5,344 nt of DNA from assembly GCA_937917025.1 (NCBI GenBank), contig CALFSF010000157.1, forward strand, positions 1-5,344. Direction: 5' to 3'. This DNA is from an uncultured Paraburkholderia sp. Its GTDB lineage: Bacteria; Pseudomonadota; Gammaproteobacteria; Burkholderiales; Burkholderiaceae. The notes under the pieces are model-generated. The model did no database searches and had not been told where the DNA came from. It saw only the letters and a list, made by a program, of their open reading frames with translations. Positions 5,289 through 5,344 of this stretch are shown piece by piece. A program made the translations under genes and the position numbers. Within the stretch, counting starts at the first letter, position 1. Every line of letters starts with the position of its first letter.

Positions 5289-5344
5289 ATGGATACGATC
5301 ATTCTTGATATCAAGGACATCAAAGGCAATTCGACCATCAAGGG
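5289..5344 (+). CDS. hcp: Hcp (TssD) tube protein, 5' end only
   Basis: Only the first 18 codons are present, reading MDTIILDIKDIKGNSTIK, with the frame open at the right edge. The first beta-strand pattern and the GNSTIKG motif match Hcp proteins of Burkholderia-type T6SS clusters. Hcp hexamers stack into the inner tube that the TssB/TssC sheath propels. GAGG (5275-5278) lies ten bases upstream. The position 47 bp after tssC fits the tssB-tssC-hcp order known in this group; no terminator is seen in the gap. The call rests on a short stretch plus context. Confidence 0.85.
   Translation, partial: MDTIILDIKDIKGNSTIK

Noticed and set aside
1..5344. CRISPR arrays, insertion sequences, tRNA or rRNA genes
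   Set aside because: No regularly spaced repeats of suitable length, transposase-like protein, terminal inverted repeats or RNA gene signatures were seen.

Overview
The window looks like a chromosome segment from a Burkholderiaceae member, most likely Burkholderia, Paraburkholderia or Caballeronia. This rests on high GC content in the genes, heavy use of G/C-ending codons, and the order tssB-tssC-hcp with a Burkholderia-type Hcp start (MDTIILDIKD...). The genus is inferred from protein character and not from a database search.

Left part (1-1714): a divergent pair. On the minus strand is a GlxA-family regulator (DJ-1/PfpI-like domain plus AraC-type DNA-binding domain), cut by the left edge. 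On the plus strand is a 229-residue HD-domain protein resembling the cyanamide hydratase (Ddi2-like) branch. They share a 219-bp divergent promoter region. It holds three copies of CTGGCAG whose starts are 21 and 42 bp apart, a geometry that suits an AraC-type regulator.

Middle part (1715-3096): a minus-strand LuxR/NarL-type regulator converges on the HD gene. Its receiver domain is degenerate: Glu sits where the phospho-acceptor Asp is expected, and other active-site residues are missing. Upstream of it lies a 612-bp, relatively AT-rich gene-free region that separates it from the type VI secretion genes. This region holds two perfect palindromes, TACCTGA-N2-TCAGGTA and a close variant, which match the 7-2-7 geometry of NarL/FixJ-family sites. 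It also has a good -10 element for the regulator, a minus-strand hairpin followed by a T-run, several smaller inverted repeats, and an 11-bp tandem repeat close to tssB.

Right part (3097-5344): the beginning of a type VI secretion (T6SS) operon reading rightward: tssB and tssC (the two subunits of the contractile sheath), then the first 18 codons of hcp (inner tube). The other T6SS genes presumably continue beyond the right edge. The regulator diverges from this operon, so it is a reasonable candidate for controlling T6SS expression as well as its own. The sequence alone supports self-regulation better, because both perfect palindromes lie nearer the regulator than tssB.
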